A stretch of 64,000 bases of DNA, taken from the NCBI GenBank assembly GCA_022843485.1, contig JALHNM010000001.1, forward strand, positions 248,001 to 312,000, in the 5' to 3' direction. Positions 8,974 to 17,008 of this stretch are shown here, in pieces. Position 1 is the stretch's first letter. The number at the start of each line of letters is the position of its first letter. A program made the translations under genes and the position numbers. Source of the stretch: Fimbriimonadaceae bacterium. Its GTDB lineage: Bacteria; Armatimonadota; Fimbriimonadia; Fimbriimonadales; Fimbriimonadaceae. The notes beneath the pieces were generated by a model, which made no database searches, was not told where the DNA came from, and saw only the letters and a list, made by a program, of their open reading frames with translations.

Positions 8974-8998
8974 GAACGCGGCCTGATGGCCCGCGTTC
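8974..8998. repeat. Inverted repeat upstream of pdxS
   Basis: GAACGCGG (8974-8981) and CCGCGTTC (8991-8998) form a perfect 8-bp stem with a 9-base loop. It ends 16 bases before the pdxS -10 box, a place where an operator could sit, but it could equally be a second terminator stem for cydAB. Confidence 0.35.
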
Positions 8999-9014
8999 CT
9001 GCACGGACGTCTCG

Positions 9015-9020
9015 TAGAAT
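9015..9020 (+). promoter_or_regulatory. -10 box TAGAAT of pdxS
   Basis: TAGAAT is followed by ACAGAC and then the ATG of pdxS, so the predicted transcription start coincides with the start codon. No Shine-Dalgarno is present, consistent with leaderless translation. Confidence 0.55.
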
Positions 9021-9026
9021 ACAGAC

Positions 9027-9938
9027 ATGTCCACCGAGAACGGCGTGGTGAACGCCACCGCCAAGAAGACCTGGCGCGAAAAGGTCGGCCTGGCCGAGAT
9101 GCTCAAGGGCGGCGTGATCATGGACGTCGTCGACCCCGACCAGGCCCGGATCGCCGAAGACGCCGGGGCCGTCGCCGTCATGGCCCTCGAGCGCGTGCCC
9201 GCCGACATCCGCCGGGACGGCGGGGTGGCCAGGATGAGCGACCCCGAGATGATCATGGGCATCAAGGAGGCCGTCAGCGTCCCCGTCATGGCCAAGTGCC
9301 GGATCGGGCACTTCGTCGAGGCCGAGATCCTCGAGGCCCTCGAGGTCGACTTCATCGACGAGAGTGAGGTCCTCACCCCCGCCGACGAGGAGAACCACGT
9401 CGATAAGCACGCCTTCACCGTCCCCTTCGTCTGCGGCGCCCGTAACCTGGGCGAGGCCCTGCGACGCTGCGCCGAGGGGGCCGCCATGATCCGCACGAAG
9501 GGCGAGGCCGGCACCGGCGACGTCGTCGAGGCCGTCCGCCACATGCGGACCATCATGGGGCAGATCCGGCAAGTCCACTCCGCCCGCGAGGACGAACTCT
9601 ACGTCCTCGCCAAGGAGATGCAAGCCCCGCTCGACCTCGTGCGGACGGTCCACGAGACCGGCCGCCTCCCAGTGCCCAACTTCAGCGCCGGTGGCATCGC
9701 CACTCCGGCGGACGCCGCCCTCATGATGAAGCTCGGCGCCGAGACCGTCTTCGTCGGCTCCGGAATCTTCAAGTCTGGCGACCCGGCGAAGCGGGCCAGG
9801 GCCATCGTCGAGTCCGTGCTCTTCCACAAGGACGCCAAGCGCCTCGCCGAAGTGAGCCGCAACCTCGGCGAGCCGATGGTCGGCATCAACGTCTCGTCCC
9901 TCCCCGAAACCGAACTCCTCGCCGGCCGGGGTTGGTAA
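9027..9938 (+). CDS. pdxS: Pyridoxal 5'-phosphate synthase, PdxS subunit
   Basis: PdxS is the lyase subunit of the DXP-independent vitamin B6 pathway: it builds PLP from ribose 5-phosphate, glyceraldehyde 3-phosphate and ammonia. The 303-residue protein has the (beta/alpha)8 phosphate-binding segments and the two catalytic lysines: Lys90 in [10 protein letters not shown] and Lys158 in [10 protein letters not shown], plus Asp33 in MDVVDP. The usual alanine after the first lysine is Cys here. The glutaminase partner gene pdxT, often adjacent, is not in the flanking sequence, so ammonia must come from a PdxT encoded elsewhere or from free ammonia. The extra 9-10 residues at the N-terminus are weakly conserved. 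Confidence 0.97.
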   Translation: MSTENGVVNATAKKTWREKVGLAEMLKGGVIMDVVDPDQARIAEDAGAVAVMALERVPADIRRDGGVARMSDPEMIMGIKEAVSVPVMAKCRIGHFVEAEILEALEVDFIDESEVLTPADEENHVDKHAFTVPFVCGARNLGEALRRCAEGAAMIRTKGEAGTGDVVEAVRHMRTIMGQIRQVHSAREDELYVLAKEMQAPLDLVRTVHETGRLPVPNFSAGGIATPADAALMMKLGAETVFVGSGIFKSGDPAKRARAIVESVLFHKDAKRLAEVSRNLGEPMVGINVSSLPETELLAGRGW

Positions 9939-10106
9939 GCCCGCGATCCGCGCCGAGGCCCTGACTTCTGACACAGTTCCCCGCCAGGAACCGGCTGGAT
10001 GATCTGGATCATCGGGGAGACCCGCTCGGCCGCCCCGGACATCTGAGGGCCCGGGCCCAGAGGGGCGGGGACCGGGTAAAGTCTGCCCCCGAGGTCGAAA
10101 GGCAGC

Positions 10107-10277
10107 TTGGTCTACGTCAACGTCCACCCGAACGAGAGCATCGACGCCGCGCTCAAGCGGTTCAACTTGAAGCTTCAGCAGAGCGGAGTGCTCCGCGAGC
10201 TCAAGGAGCACGCCCACTACGAGAAGCCGAGCGAGAAACGACGCCGGGCCAAGCGCCGCCGCGTCTCTCGATCCTAG
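10107..10277 (+). CDS. rpsU: 30S ribosomal protein S21, TTG start
   Basis: A 56-residue basic protein that reads VYVNVHPNESIDAALKRF, then GVLRELKEHAHYEKPSEKRRRAKRRR, which matches the S21 pattern (NESxDxALRRFK, then GVLxExxxxxxYEKPxxxRxRK). S21 binds the platform of the small subunit and takes part in initiation. The only start is TTG at 10107, preceded by AAAGG 5 bases upstream. Its downstream neighbour, 34 bases away, is the PgpH-like HD protein, an arrangement close to the rpsU-(yqeY)-phoH-pgpH-ybeY context of Firmicutes, although yqeY and phoH are absent here. Confidence 0.93.
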   Translation: MVYVNVHPNESIDAALKRFNLKLQQSGVLRELKEHAHYEKPSEKRRRAKRRRVSRS

Positions 10278-10311
10278 CCCCACACCCTTCCGCCTCGGCC
10301 GTCAGCGACCC

Positions 10312-11799
10312 ATGACCGAGCCGACCCCCTCAGCCGTCTGGGCAAACCTTGACCTCCGCAGTGCCGGGGTGCGCCTGTTCCGTGGTGCCGTCCGCCTCGT
10401 CGGCGCCCTTCTCATGGCCGGGTTGCTGGTGATGCACCGGCCGTGGCCGGTCGATCTCCGTGTCCTCGGGGGTGTGGCTGCTCTGGGCCTCGTTGCGCTC
10501 CTGTTCTTGCGGTTCCACCTCCGCCACACAGCCCTGGCCGCCAGCAAGGTGGCCATCGCCGAGCCCGCCGTCTGGGCCACCTCCCTCCTCGCCGTGCTTG
10601 GCGTCCAGGCCGCGAACCTCGCCCTCGGCCCCCAGATCGAGCCCCGGGCCATGTTCCTCCTCACCGCCCCGCTCGTGGCCCAGGCCATGCTCGTGAGCGC
10701 CCTGTTCGGCCCCCCGGTCTCGCTCGTCTCCCTGGCGGTGACCTCGCTCCTGCTCGGGTTCGCGGGGGCCCTGCCGATCGACATCGTCGCCGCCGCTTGG
10801 GTCGCGGGGGCCGTCGGTGCTCACGCCGTGAGCCCGATGAAGCAGCGGAGCGACCTCCTTCGGGCCCTAGGGGTCCAGATCGTCGCCCAGGCCGTCCTTG
10901 CCGCCTGCCTCGTCGCAGTCGGCACGTCCCAACCCCGTGTCGTGGCGGAGGCCGCCCTCTGGTCCGGGTTCGCCGCCGTCATCGCGACGAGCGTGTTCTG
11001 GATCGGCGTGGCCCTCGTCGAACGGGCGTTCGGCATCGTGAGCGACTGGAGCCTGGTCGAGATCTGTAGCCCCGAGCACCCCCTGCTACGCGAGCTCGTC
11101 CTCCGGGCCCCCGGCACCCACGTCCACTCCATCGGCGTCGCCCACCTCGCCGAGAGTGCCGCGCGCGAGATCGGCGCGAGCCCGGTGCTGTGCCGGGCCA
11201 TGGCCTACTTCCACGACGTCGGCAAGCTCGCCCGCCCCAGCTACTTCCACGAGAACCAACGGGGCGAGAACGCCCACGACCGGCTCGCCCCGACCCTGAG
11301 CGCCGAGATCATCGCCGCCCACGTCAAGGACGGCGTCGAGCTCGCCCGCCGCCACCGGCTCCCGCAGGACGTCGTCGACGGGATCCAGCAGCACCACGGC
11401 ACGTCGCTGATCTCCTACTTTTACAACCGGGCCGTGCGCCAAGCCCCCGACTCCGACAACGACGAGCTGGAACAGCGCTTCCGCTACGAAGGGCCCCGAC
11501 CCCAAAGCCGGGAGGCCGCCATCCTCCACCTCGCCGACCAGGTCGAGGCCGTCGGACGGGCCACCCCCCGCGACGCCGACCTCGCCGAGATCGTCCACCG
11601 CATCGTCGAGGGTAGCCGGGCCGACGGCCAGCTCGACGAGAGCGACCTCACCTTCCGCGAGCTTCGGACCATCGAGCGGTCCTTCGTCAAGACCCTCGAG
11701 GCCCTGCGCCACGAACGGGTCGCCTACCCCGCCCAGGAGGCCGAGGCTGAGTCACCGGATCACGGTGTCCAACGAAACCCACAGGCGACCCAGGCTTAG
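10312..11799 (+). CDS. PgpH-like membrane HD phosphohydrolase (likely c-di-AMP phosphodiesterase)
   Basis: The 495-residue protein has about six to seven hydrophobic segments between residues 28 and 240 and a C-terminal cytoplasmic HD domain. The HD residues are visible: His272 (PGTHVHS), His301-Asp302 (YFHDVGK), the RPSYFHENQ loop typical of PgpH, His337 (IIAAHVKDG) and His361-His362 (IQQHHGT). Characterised PgpH proteins hydrolyse cyclic di-AMP to pApA. They also carry a large extracellular 7TMR-HDED domain, which is missing here, so the input signal may differ. The downstream order ybeY-dgkA-corC mirrors the Firmicutes pgpH neighbourhood and supports the assignment. Confidence 0.85.
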   Translation: MTEPTPSAVWANLDLRSAGVRLFRGAVRLVGALLMAGLLVMHRPWPVDLRVLGGVAALGLVALLFLRFHLRHTALAASKVAIAEPAVWATSLLAVLGVQAANLALGPQIEPRAMFLLTAPLVAQAMLVSALFGPPVSLVSLAVTSLLLGFAGALPIDIVAAAWVAGAVGAHAVSPMKQRSDLLRALGVQIVAQAVLAACLVAVGTSQPRVVAEAALWSGFAAVIATSVFWIGVALVERAFGIVSDWSLVEICSPEHPLLRELVLRAPGTHVHSIGVAHLAESAAREIGASPVLCRAMAYFHDVGKLARPSYFHENQRGENAHDRLAPTLSAEIIAAHVKDGVELARRHRLPQDVVDGIQQHHGTSLISYFYNRAVRQAPDSDNDELEQRFRYEGPRPQSREAAILHLADQVEAVGRATPRDADLAEIVHRIVEGSRADGQLDESDLTFRELRTIERSFVKTLEALRHERVAYPAQEAEAESPDHGVQRNPQATQA

Positions 11800-12223
11800 T
11801 CTCGTCCGAACCGCCCTTGAGGCCCTGTTCGACCACTACGCCCGCCCTGGGGCCGTCGTCGACGTCCTTGTGGCCAAGGACGAGACCCTCAGGCGCCTGA
11901 ACCGCGACCACCGCGGGCAGGACGAGGCCACTGACGTGCTCACCTTCCCCGGCCCCGGAACCCCGGGGGCCCCTCTCGGCGACATCGCCGTCGCGATCGG
12001 GTTCGCCGAGCGGGGCGCCGCCCGCCGGAAGGTGCCCCTCAGCGAGGAGGTCGCGTTCCTCGCTCTCCACGGCGGGCTGCACCTCCTCGGCTTCGACGAC
12101 GAGACCGAGACCGACCGCGACGACATGGTCGCCCGGATGAACGAAGTAGCCCGGCTCGCCGGGCTCCGTCCGGACGAGGACTGGGCGTCGCTCCCACACG
12201 GCCTCGACGACCGGGGACAATAG
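11765..12223 (+). CDS. ybeY: Endoribonuclease YbeY (rRNA maturation factor)
   Basis: YbeY is a zinc-dependent single-strand endoribonuclease used in 16S rRNA 3'-end maturation and ribosome quality control. The 152-residue product has the family core: TLRRLNRDHRGQDEATDVLTFP (residues about 41-62), LGDIAVA, and the metal motif at HGGLHLLGFDD. The usual motif is His-x3-His-x5-His; here His102 and His106 are kept but the third position is Asp112. The GTG start at 11765 lies inside the end of the pgpH-like gene (35-base overlap), and no later start would keep the first strand. Confidence 0.9.
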   Translation: MSNETHRRPRLSLVRTALEALFDHYARPGAVVDVLVAKDETLRRLNRDHRGQDEATDVLTFPGPGTPGAPLGDIAVAIGFAERGAARRKVPLSEEVAFLALHGGLHLLGFDDETETDRDDMVARMNEVARLAGLRPDEDWASLPHGLDDRGQ

Positions 12224-12226
12224 GCC

Positions 12227-12937
12227 ATGGCGTCGCGTGACCTTATCGGGCCGTTCCGGGTGGCCTTCAGCGGGATCGTCCACACGTTCCGCACCCAACG
12301 GCACATGAGGATCCACCTCTACGTGACCGTCATCACCGTGCTCGGCGCCCTGCTGCTGAACCTGCGGATCCGCGAGATCCTGGTGCTCCTCTTCATGATC
12401 ACCTTCGTCCTCGTCGCCGAGATGTTCAACAGCGCGATCGAGGCCACCGTCGACCTCGTCAGCCCGAACTACCACCCGCTCGCCAAGTTCGCCAAAGACA
12501 TCGCCGCCGGGGCCGTCCTCGTCACGACGCTCATGGCGATCATCGTCGGCTCGATGATCGCCCTCGGGGACGACCAGTGGGAACGGATCCGGATCGCCCT
12601 CACGGCCGAGTCCATCGGTGCCCCGATCGCCGCCCGTCTCATCGCCGGCGTCTGCCTCGTGTTCATCATCGTCGTGATCGGCAAGGGCATCGGCAAGCAC
12701 GGCCAGGTCCTCCAAGGCGGCCTCGTCTCCGGCCACAGCGCCCTTGGGTTCTTCTTCGCCACCTGTGTCTTCTTCCTGACCGACAACCTGCTCGTATCGG
12801 CCATCGCCATCCTCCTGGCCTCGATCATCGCCCAAAGCCGCTGGGAGGCCAAGATCCACTCGATCTTCGAGCTCACCCTGGGGGCCACCGTCGGCGTGAT
12901 CTTGGGCGTGTTGCTCTTCGGAGTCACACCGAAATGA
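12227..12937 (+). CDS. Diacylglycerol/undecaprenol kinase fused to a PAP2-like phosphatase domain
   Basis: Residues 1-115 are a DgkA-type kinase: three membrane helices with the active-site signature VLVAEMFNSAIEATVD (Glu65, Asn68, Glu72) and AKDIAAGAVL. In Gram-positive-type bacteria these enzymes phosphorylate undecaprenol. Residues about 138-232 form a second membrane domain with PAP2-like motifs: VSGHSALGFF (168-177) and QSRWEAKIHSIFE, which fits SRx5Hx3D except that the last Asp is Glu215. The first PAP2 motif (Kx6RP) is weak. A kinase and a polyprenyl-phosphate phosphatase in one chain would catalyse opposite steps of the lipid carrier cycle. The gene follows ybeY by 3 bases. Confidence 0.85.
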   Translation: MASRDLIGPFRVAFSGIVHTFRTQRHMRIHLYVTVITVLGALLLNLRIREILVLLFMITFVLVAEMFNSAIEATVDLVSPNYHPLAKFAKDIAAGAVLVTTLMAIIVGSMIALGDDQWERIRIALTAESIGAPIAARLIAGVCLVFIIVVIGKGIGKHGQVLQGGLVSGHSALGFFFATCVFFLTDNLLVSAIAILLASIIAQSRWEAKIHSIFELTLGATVGVILGVLLFGVTPK

Positions 12938-12946
12938 CCGATGTTG

Positions 12947-12952
12947 TATAAT
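12947..12952 (+). promoter_or_regulatory. -10 box TATAAT of the corC-like gene
   Basis: A perfect TATAAT lies 20 bases upstream of the ATG at 12973. This leaves a short leader of about 14 bases carrying a weak GGAAA. No TTGACA-like -35 is found at 17 bases. Confidence 0.5.
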
Positions 12953-12972
12953 CGAGCGGAAACGCCGACAAC

Positions 12973-14448
12973 ATGAGCGATCCTAGCCATAGTCACCGGC
13001 GCCGCCCAAGCCGCCTCACAGCCGGTTCGGTGGCGTCGAGTCTCTTCGGGGTCTTCCTAGTCCTGGTGCCCGTAGCCCTGGTCGGCCAGGCAGGAACGGC
13101 GTCCCCCGGCGATGCCCTCGCGCTCGCCCTGCAGACCGTCGCGGCCATGGCTGCCGTCATCGTCCTGAACGCCTGCTTCGTCGCGGGCGAGACGGCGATC
13201 GACCTCCTCCGCCCCGGGCACCTCAAGCAGCTCGCGACCGAGGAGAAGCGCCTGGCGATGGTCAAGGACCTCCTCGAAGGCAAGGCGCTCCACGTGGCCG
13301 CCTGCTTCCTCGGCTCGCAGACGATGCGGTCCTGGCTCGTCCTGTTCGCCGTCGTCCCCGCCTGGGCGGTGGCGCCGTGGCTCGCCCAAGCGACCGGTTT
13401 GGCCCCGGGCTGGCCAGCGGTCCTGGTGGCCGCCTTCGCCATCGGCATCCCCGTCGTCGCCCTCAACGTCGTCTTCGGCGAGCTCGTCCCCCGCACCTAC
13501 GCGGTGACGAACCCGGTCTCCGCCGCCTGCCGCCTCTACGGCTTCGTCAAGCTGTTCGCGGCCGTCTTCGGCCTGCCCAGCCGGGCCGCGATGGCGATCG
13601 GCGGGCTGCTGACCCAACGCTTCGGGGCCCGGGCCTCCTTCAGCACCGTCAACCAAGCCGAAGAGGAGATCCGCGGCATCCTCGACACCGCCGAAGAGGC
13701 GGGCGAGATCGAAGAGCCCGAGAAGGAGATGCTGCACTCCGTCTTCGAGTTCGGCGACACCGTCGCCCGCGAGATCATGACCCCCCGGGTCGACCTGGAC
13801 GCCGTCCCCGTCGGCACCGCCATCGCCGACGTCGCCCGGCTCGTCGAGGCGACGGGACACTCCCGCATCCCCGTCTACGAAGGCACGGACGACCAGATCG
13901 TCGGCATCGTCCACGCCAAGGACGTCCTCCGGGCCCTGGTGGGTGGGGGTGAGACCGACCTCCGGCGCATCCTCCGCCCCGCCTACTTCGTGCCCGAGAA
14001 CAAGGACCTCCACGACCTGCTCCAGGAGATGCGGGCGGCCAGGACTCAGATGGTCATCGTGCAGGACGAGTTCGGCGGCACGGCGGGGGTCGTGACGATC
14101 GAGGACATCGTGGAGGAGGTGATGGGCGAGATCGTCGACGAGTACGACGTCGAGGAACCCGTCATCGTCAAGAACGGCCACGGCTTCGTCGTGGACGGGC
14201 GGGTCAACCTCTACGACCTCAACGACGAGATCGGCACCGAGTTCGAGAGCGAGGAGTTCGACACCATCGGCGGCTACGTCTTCGGCCTCTTCGGCCGCCA
14301 ACCCGGAAAGGGCGAGGCGATCGAGGACGCGGGCTATCGCCTAGAGATCGTCCAGACTGACGGCCGCCGAATCCAATCCATTCACCTGAGCCGGCTCGAG
14401 GTCGAGCCCTCGCTCTTGCCCGACCTGAAGGTCGGTGAGACCGCCTGA
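12973..14448 (+). CDS. CNNM/CorC-HlyC family membrane transporter-like protein
   Basis: The 491-residue protein has the full CNNM/HlyC layout: an N-terminal transmembrane DUF21 domain (about residues 45-215), a CBS pair beginning at EIMTPRVDLDAVPV (about 270-390, with HSRIPVYEGTDDQIVGIVHAKDVL and QMVIVQDEFGGTAGVVTIEDIVEE), and a C-terminal CorC_HlyC domain (about 400-485). CNNM proteins bind Mg-ATP at the CBS pair and export Mg2+ or Na+-coupled divalent cations; older names call them hemolysin-like. It stands 35 bases after the kinase-PAP2 gene but has its own TATAAT box. Confidence 0.9.
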   Translation: MSDPSHSHRRRPSRLTAGSVASSLFGVFLVLVPVALVGQAGTASPGDALALALQTVAAMAAVIVLNACFVAGETAIDLLRPGHLKQLATEEKRLAMVKDLLEGKALHVAACFLGSQTMRSWLVLFAVVPAWAVAPWLAQATGLAPGWPAVLVAAFAIGIPVVALNVVFGELVPRTYAVTNPVSAACRLYGFVKLFAAVFGLPSRAAMAIGGLLTQRFGARASFSTVNQAEEEIRGILDTAEEAGEIEEPEKEMLHSVFEFGDTVAREIMTPRVDLDAVPVGTAIADVARLVEATGHSRIPVYEGTDDQIVGIVHAKDVLRALVGGGETDLRRILRPAYFVPENKDLHDLLQEMRAARTQMVIVQDEFGGTAGVVTIEDIVEEVMGEIVDEYDVEEPVIVKNGHGFVVDGRVNLYDLNDEIGTEFESEEFDTIGGYVFGLFGRQPGKGEAIEDAGYRLEIVQTDGRRIQSIHLSRLEVEPSLLPDLKVGETA

Positions 14449-14534
14449 GGGCGTTTTAAGGCTCTGCGCCATAGCTTAGGAAGCACTCGGGGGCTTCAGT
14501 CCTAGAGCGAGCTTCAGTAAAGGATTGGGGGTCG

Positions 14535-15086
14535 TCAGGACTCTGAATCCTCCTTTGTGCCCCCTCCTTCACTACTGGCGCAGGCATTCGTAGCCACCAG
14601 CACACTCAGCGCCAGTGCCGTCGCGGGCACGATCAATGGATCCACGACGAACGCCAATTGCGCGCAAGATAAAATGATCGTAGCGAAAAGAGGCAAAGCG
14701 ATGTCTCGGCCTCTAGGCGTCGATCTACGAGAGAAGCAAACGAGAGTCCTGCATACAACCGCGAACACGATGGCGCCCAAGCAAAGGTGGATGACTCCTG
14801 GCCACGGACGGTAGAAAGGCTCGGTTTCCGGAAAGGGCTCTGCATGCACGTAGAGGTCGCTCGCCATGGCCCAGGTGACGCTGCTCGGCCAGAGCCCGGA
14901 GTTCGCGTCTTGGACAACGACCTTGATGGCAAACGTACATAACCGGAGCGACTCCGGTTGTACGGCGCATACGACGGCGATGAATCCGAAGGCTACTGTC
15001 ACTAGCCACGCGACGGTCGTCCTTAGGTTCGATGTCCTGTGCCTGAGCCCGTCACGTTCTCGCATCCCCGAAGTTCTTTTACGCAC
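14535..15086 (-). CDS. Hypothetical four-helix membrane protein in a lower-GC patch
   Basis: No family recognised. The 183-residue product has hydrophobic segments near residues 23-43, 97-113, 128-146 and 150-166, between charged loops, with a Ser/Glu-rich C-terminus. GC is clearly lower here (one 60-base line at 14641 counts 30/60 G+C) than in flanking genes, and codon choice differs too, so the gene may be acquired. The start may instead be the ATG at 15065. The flanking bases 14449-14534 and 15087-15247 contain no convincing gene. If this frame were not real, about 800 bases would be non-coding. Confidence 0.5.
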   Translation of the reverse strand: MRKRTSGMRERDGLRHRTSNLRTTVAWLVTVAFGFIAVVCAVQPESLRLCTFAIKVVVQDANSGLWPSSVTWAMASDLYVHAEPFPETEPFYRPWPGVIHLCLGAIVFAVVCRTLVCFSRRSTPRGRDIALPLFATIILSCAQLAFVVDPLIVPATALALSVLVATNACASSEGGGTKEDSES

Positions 15087-15247
15087 TCAAAGTCAGTCCG
15101 ATTGCCGGGCCAGCGAACGTGGTCTGTTGCATGGATCAGTTGGTGGGCGATGGCGCACTTCAGTGGGCCGGAAGATGAAATCATCCCCACCTTCGTTGGT
15201 AGGCCACTTCTCAGGCCGCTCGCAAATCGGTTCCCCTAGAGACCGAG

Positions 15248-15901
15248 TCAAGTCCTTCGTACCTTGATCTCCGCCTCCTCCTCCAGCCGCGTCATTTCGG
15301 TTTCGAGTCGGCGGCGGGCCGCCTCGAGGGTCGCCTCGTCGGCGTCGGCGGGCACGTGGATCGGCTCGCCGAAAACCATGAGACACCTCGCGAACGGCTT
15401 CGGCACGAGGTACCCGTCCCACGTCGGTGCGAGCCAACGCCGGTCCGCCGAGACCCCGACCGGGATCAGCGCCGCCCCCGACTTCTTCGCCATGAGCACG
15501 ATCCCGGGTTGGACGACGTGGGTCGGCCCGCGGGGCCCGTCGGGCGTGAAGGCCATCGTGCCTCCCTTGCGCAGGACCCGGATGCTCTCGGCCGCCGCCC
15601 TCGCCCCTCCCCGCCCGGTCGAACCGCGGATCGTCCGAAACCCGAACCCCCGGAACACGATGTTCTGCATGTCCCCGTCCTTGCTCTGGCTGATGATCGT
15701 CCAGACTCCCTCGCCCCGGAACAGGATTGCGGCCACGAACGTCCGCCCGTGCCATCCCGCCATGATCTTCCCCCCCGGCAGGGCCCTGACCCGGTCGTAG
15801 CCCTCCGCCTGAATCCGCAAGGTCAGCCCGAGGAGCCGCGCGAAGAGATGGATGAGCGGCCCGAGGATGTACGGCCGCACGTTACGCCAATGCTGCTTCA
15901 C
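15248..15901 (-). CDS. Lysophospholipid acyltransferase family protein (DUF374)
   Basis: The 217-residue protein has the DUF374 pattern: an N-terminal hydrophobic helix (PLIHLFARLLGLTLRIQAEG), the active-site-like IMAGWHGRTF (His-containing, about residues 46-55), SQSKDGD, GFRTIRGSTGRGG, and MAFTPDGPRGP, followed by GIVLMAKKSGAALIPVGV. These proteins are thought to transfer acyl chains to a lipid at the inner membrane, as LpxL-like enzymes do, but the substrate is not known. The GTG start overlaps the stop of the upstream rhomboid gene (GTGA), which implies coupled translation. Confidence 0.8.
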   Translation of the reverse strand: MKQHWRNVRPYILGPLIHLFARLLGLTLRIQAEGYDRVRALPGGKIMAGWHGRTFVAAILFRGEGVWTIISQSKDGDMQNIVFRGFGFRTIRGSTGRGGARAAAESIRVLRKGGTMAFTPDGPRGPTHVVQPGIVLMAKKSGAALIPVGVSADRRWLAPTWDGYLVPKPFARCLMVFGEPIHVPADADEATLEAARRRLETEMTRLEEEAEIKVRRT

Positions 15902-16962
15902 TGCAGGAGGCCCTCAGCCCGGGCCTGCCGGGCGGCGTCGCTCAGTCCGTAGTCCGCCTGAAGCCGGGCCAAGTGGCGCTCCCGGTCGGCCCCTTCGACA
16001 AGGCGGGCCAGCCCCAGGAGGGCTTCGGACCGGACCGACTCCGCCCCGGGGTCGTCGACGAGGCTCTCGAAGAACGCCTGAGCCTCGGCCGGGTTGGCCG
16101 CCAGCCAGCTCTCCGCGAGGCGCAGCCGTCGGTAAGGCGGGAGCAGCCCGAACGCCCCCAACTCGGCGAGACGGGCTCCCGCTTCGGGCTCTAGCCGTGT
16201 CCCGACGGCTTCGGAGTACCGGGCCCACGCCTCGGCCTCCGCCCCCCTTTCGCCCATCTGGCCGAGGGCCGTCGCCCGTTCCCGAAGGGCGGTCGGGTCG
16301 GTCGGATGAGAGGCGAGGTGTCGCTCGGCTGCCTTCAGCAAGGCGGCAGGGCTGCGCTCGCTCATCTGCCCGAGCACCTCACGCCCGAATTGGAGGTCGG
16401 CCTGCTCCGGGGCCCGGAACGCGAGGCTCAGGGCCAGCCCCACGAAGAACCCCGCCAGGTGCGTCCAGAACGCGGTCACCGTCGCCCCCCCCAGGCTCAC
16501 GAAGGCCCCAAGGGCCTGGAGCCCGGCCCAGATCAGGGTCACCGTGCCGACCGTCACCGAGACCCCGGGCGCGAGCGGCACCCGGCGGCTCATGAACCGG
16601 ATCGCGCAATACCCGGCGCAGGCGGCGATCGCCCCGCTCGCCCCGATCAGCGGCACCGACCAGCCGGTGACTTGAGCCATGAGGGCGTGGGCACCGACCC
16701 CCGCCAGGCCTCCGACGAAGTAGATCGTCAGGAACGCCCCTCGGCCCCCGACCGTCTCGACACGAGGCCCGACCGCGGCCAAGAAGACCAAGTTGCCGAG
16801 CAGGTGGGCGATGTTCGTGTGCAGGAACAGGCTCGCCAGCGCCGTCACGAGCGAGGGTCGATCCGGCCTAAACGCGAACTCGTCCACGACGCCCGGGTCC
16901 AACGCCCCGAGGAACGAGGCCACGAGACACGCTCCGACCAAGGCGAGGGTCGCCCAGGGCAC
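15898..16962 (-). CDS. Rhomboid family serine protease with C-terminal TPR-like helical tail
   Basis: Residues 1-185 form a six-helix rhomboid core. The landmarks are HTNIAHLLGNLVFL (the HxxxN-type motif near residue 50), the catalytic serine in IGASGAIAACAG (near residue 108), and the catalytic histidine in FWTHLAGFFVGL (near 167). Residues about 205-354 are soluble, helical and TPR-like (ALLKAAERHLASHPTDPTAL..., RLAESWLAANPAEAQAF). Rhomboid proteases cleave membrane proteins within the bilayer; the tail may recruit substrates. The start is a GTG 46 bases after the yebC stop, so both may be on one transcript. Confidence 0.85.
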   Translation of the reverse strand: MPWATLALVGACLVASFLGALDPGVVDEFAFRPDRPSLVTALASLFLHTNIAHLLGNLVFLAAVGPRVETVGGRGAFLTIYFVGGLAGVGAHALMAQVTGWSVPLIGASGAIAACAGYCAIRFMSRRVPLAPGVSVTVGTVTLIWAGLQALGAFVSLGGATVTAFWTHLAGFFVGLALSLAFRAPEQADLQFGREVLGQMSERSPAALLKAAERHLASHPTDPTALRERATALGQMGERGAEAEAWARYSEAVGTRLEPEAGARLAELGAFGLLPPYRRLRLAESWLAANPAEAQAFFESLVDDPGAESVRSEALLGLARLVEGADRERHLARLQADYGLSDAARQARAEGLLQ

Positions 16963-17008
16963 CCCGTCCTGCCGACCGGCCGTTCCCTGCTTCGCGCTCT
17001 CAGCGGCG

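Noticed and set aside
10047-10058. Perfect 12-base palindrome GGGCCCGGGCCC between pdxS and rpsU
   Set aside because: Short, very GC-rich palindromes arise often at this composition; no repeat elsewhere, no loop for a terminator, and no link to a known site.
15039-15239. 66-residue plus-strand frame in the lower-GC patch
   Set aside because: No start signal, no recognisable pattern, and it overlaps the better-supported membrane protein gene.
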